Assembly (NCBI RefSeq): GCF_025165815.1
Contig: NZ_JAFFZE010000010.1
Coordinates: 310,001 to 374,000, forward strand
From: Actinophytocola gossypii
GTDB lineage: Bacteria > Actinomycetota > Actinomycetes > Mycobacteriales > Pseudonocardiaceae
Length of the DNA stretch: 64,000 nucleotides
Direction: 5' to 3'
Part shown: piece after piece, positions 63,498 through 64,000 of the stretch
How the letters are laid out: the number at the start of each line of letters is the position of its first letter
How positions within the stretch are numbered: the stretch's first letter is position 1
The notes under the pieces: model-generated
Databases searched by the model: none
What the model was told of the DNA's origin: nothing
Seen by the model: the letters and a program-made list of their open reading frames with translations, nothing else
Program-made: the position numbers and the translations under genes

Positions 63498-63983
63498 TCA
63501 GCGTTCGCGCTGGTCGTTCTTCAGCACCACCGTGCGGTCGCCGAGCGGCTGCTCGAGCTGGGTGGTCAGCTTCGGGTAGCGCAGGTCCATCGTGCACATC
63601 TTCGGTTCGCTCGGCACGGTCTCGATCATGGTGATCACGACCTGTGTCTCGTTCTGCACCGGCACCTCGAGGCTGGCCTTGCCGCAGCCGCCCTCCTGGG
63701 CGACGACGCCGACGCTGCGGCCGTCGTCCTCGGTCCACACCAGCACCGGGTAGCCCTTGGGCAGCCCGGAGGCGTCGATCCGGCCGGACTCGACCCGCTC
63801 TCCGCCGGACGGCGGGGTCCGCGCCGGCTGCTTGTCCGGTTCCGTGTCGGGCGGCGCTGAGGTCTGGGAGGTCTCGGTGGGGCGGGTGTCGCCCGCGCTG
63901 TCCTGGTTCTCCTGCGGGTTGGCGCAAGCGCTCGTCAGCAAGAGCAGAACGCCTGCGCCAACGACGGTTCCTAGGCGTTTCAT
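63498..63983 (-). CDS. Lipoprotein of unknown function, paralogue 2
   Basis: This 161-residue lipoprotein has lipobox LLLTSACAN (Cys20), a Thr/Pro/Glu linker, then DASGLPKGYPVLVWTEDDGR, GGCGKASLEV, PKMCTMDLRYP and LEQPLGDRTVVLKNDQRER. It aligns with the domain of the downstream lipoprotein, especially the PLGDRTV ending. ATG 63983 starts the signal peptide near the right edge of the window. The function is unknown. Confidence 0.8.
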   Translation of the reverse strand: MKRLGTVVGAGVLLLLTSACANPQENQDSAGDTRPTETSQTSAPPDTEPDKQPARTPPSGGERVESGRIDASGLPKGYPVLVWTEDDGRSVGVVAQEGGCGKASLEVPVQNETQVVITMIETVPSEPKMCTMDLRYPKLTTQLEQPLGDRTVVLKNDQRER

Positions 63984-64000
63984 GTGTGGAGGACGGGCCG

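Overview
The window is GC-rich chromosomal DNA of an actinobacterium, most likely a member of the Pseudonocardiales. Three things point there: GTG starts and 4-base stop/start overlaps are common, several genes appear to be leaderless, and the gene order follows the mycobacterial block from hemQ to sigB. Read against what is known of Mycobacterium tuberculosis, the conserved backbone runs hemQ-hemY-hemE, DUF3000, rnd, dxs, a TrmA-type methyltransferase, an APC/KimA-like permease, ceoB-ceoC, DUF3159, an OB-fold protein, a hydrolase, DUF3710, dut, DUF3093, DUF4193, cei, suhB, ppgK, sigA, a YihY membrane protein, DUF3039, DUF3099 and sigB. No tRNA, rRNA, CRISPR array, prophage or transposase was recognised.

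Layout. 0-5.5 kb: a secreted discoidin-like protein (cut by the window edge), a secreted subtilisin-family protease, and a VOC/TetR divergent pair. 5.4-10 kb: the coproporphyrin-dependent haem genes hemE, hemY (cgoX) and hemQ, coupled to a CoA-transferase-like gene. 10-23 kb: DUF3000, a dipeptidase, an orphan response regulator, RNase D, an accessory stretch (DUF72, an MFS importer, a RidA/WYL/GNAT group), then dxs-AlkD-response regulator-kinase on the minus strand. 23-27.4 kb: a 1152-residue proline-rich repeat protein and a smaller partner. 27.4-32 kb: RNA methyltransferase, potassium-type permease and the two TrkA proteins. 32-43 kb: a Tat-signal SDR with a MerR regulator, then the conserved dut/cei/suhB/ppgK/sigA block. 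44-48.8 kb: a xylose-type sugar ABC importer with its ROK repressor. 48.9-59.6 kb: helicase, YihY, DUF3039, Spo0M, a PPOX enzyme, pseudouridine glycosidase and a PfkB kinase separated by a three-gene ABC-2 exporter, a methyltransferase and dtd. 59.8-64 kb: sigB, class I fumarase and two tandem paralogous lipoproteins.

The least expected features are small. (1) Two 53-bp copies of a palindromic element (23-7-23) are about 89% identical. One lies in frame inside hemY; the other forms the terminator-like junction between DUF3000 and the dipeptidase. (2) dut and DUF3093 are divergent, leaderless genes whose -10 boxes overlap. (3) A potential potassium-uptake unit pairs a KimA-like permease with CeoB/CeoC. 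(4) A proline-rich repeat protein is growing by 81- and 84-bp tandem duplications. (5) There is a set of clean operators: a 31-bp palindrome before the sugar-binding gene, a 19-bp palindrome between RidA and the WYL regulator, and a 29-bp palindrome before the protease. (6) A sigma-R/sigma-H type promoter precedes sigB.
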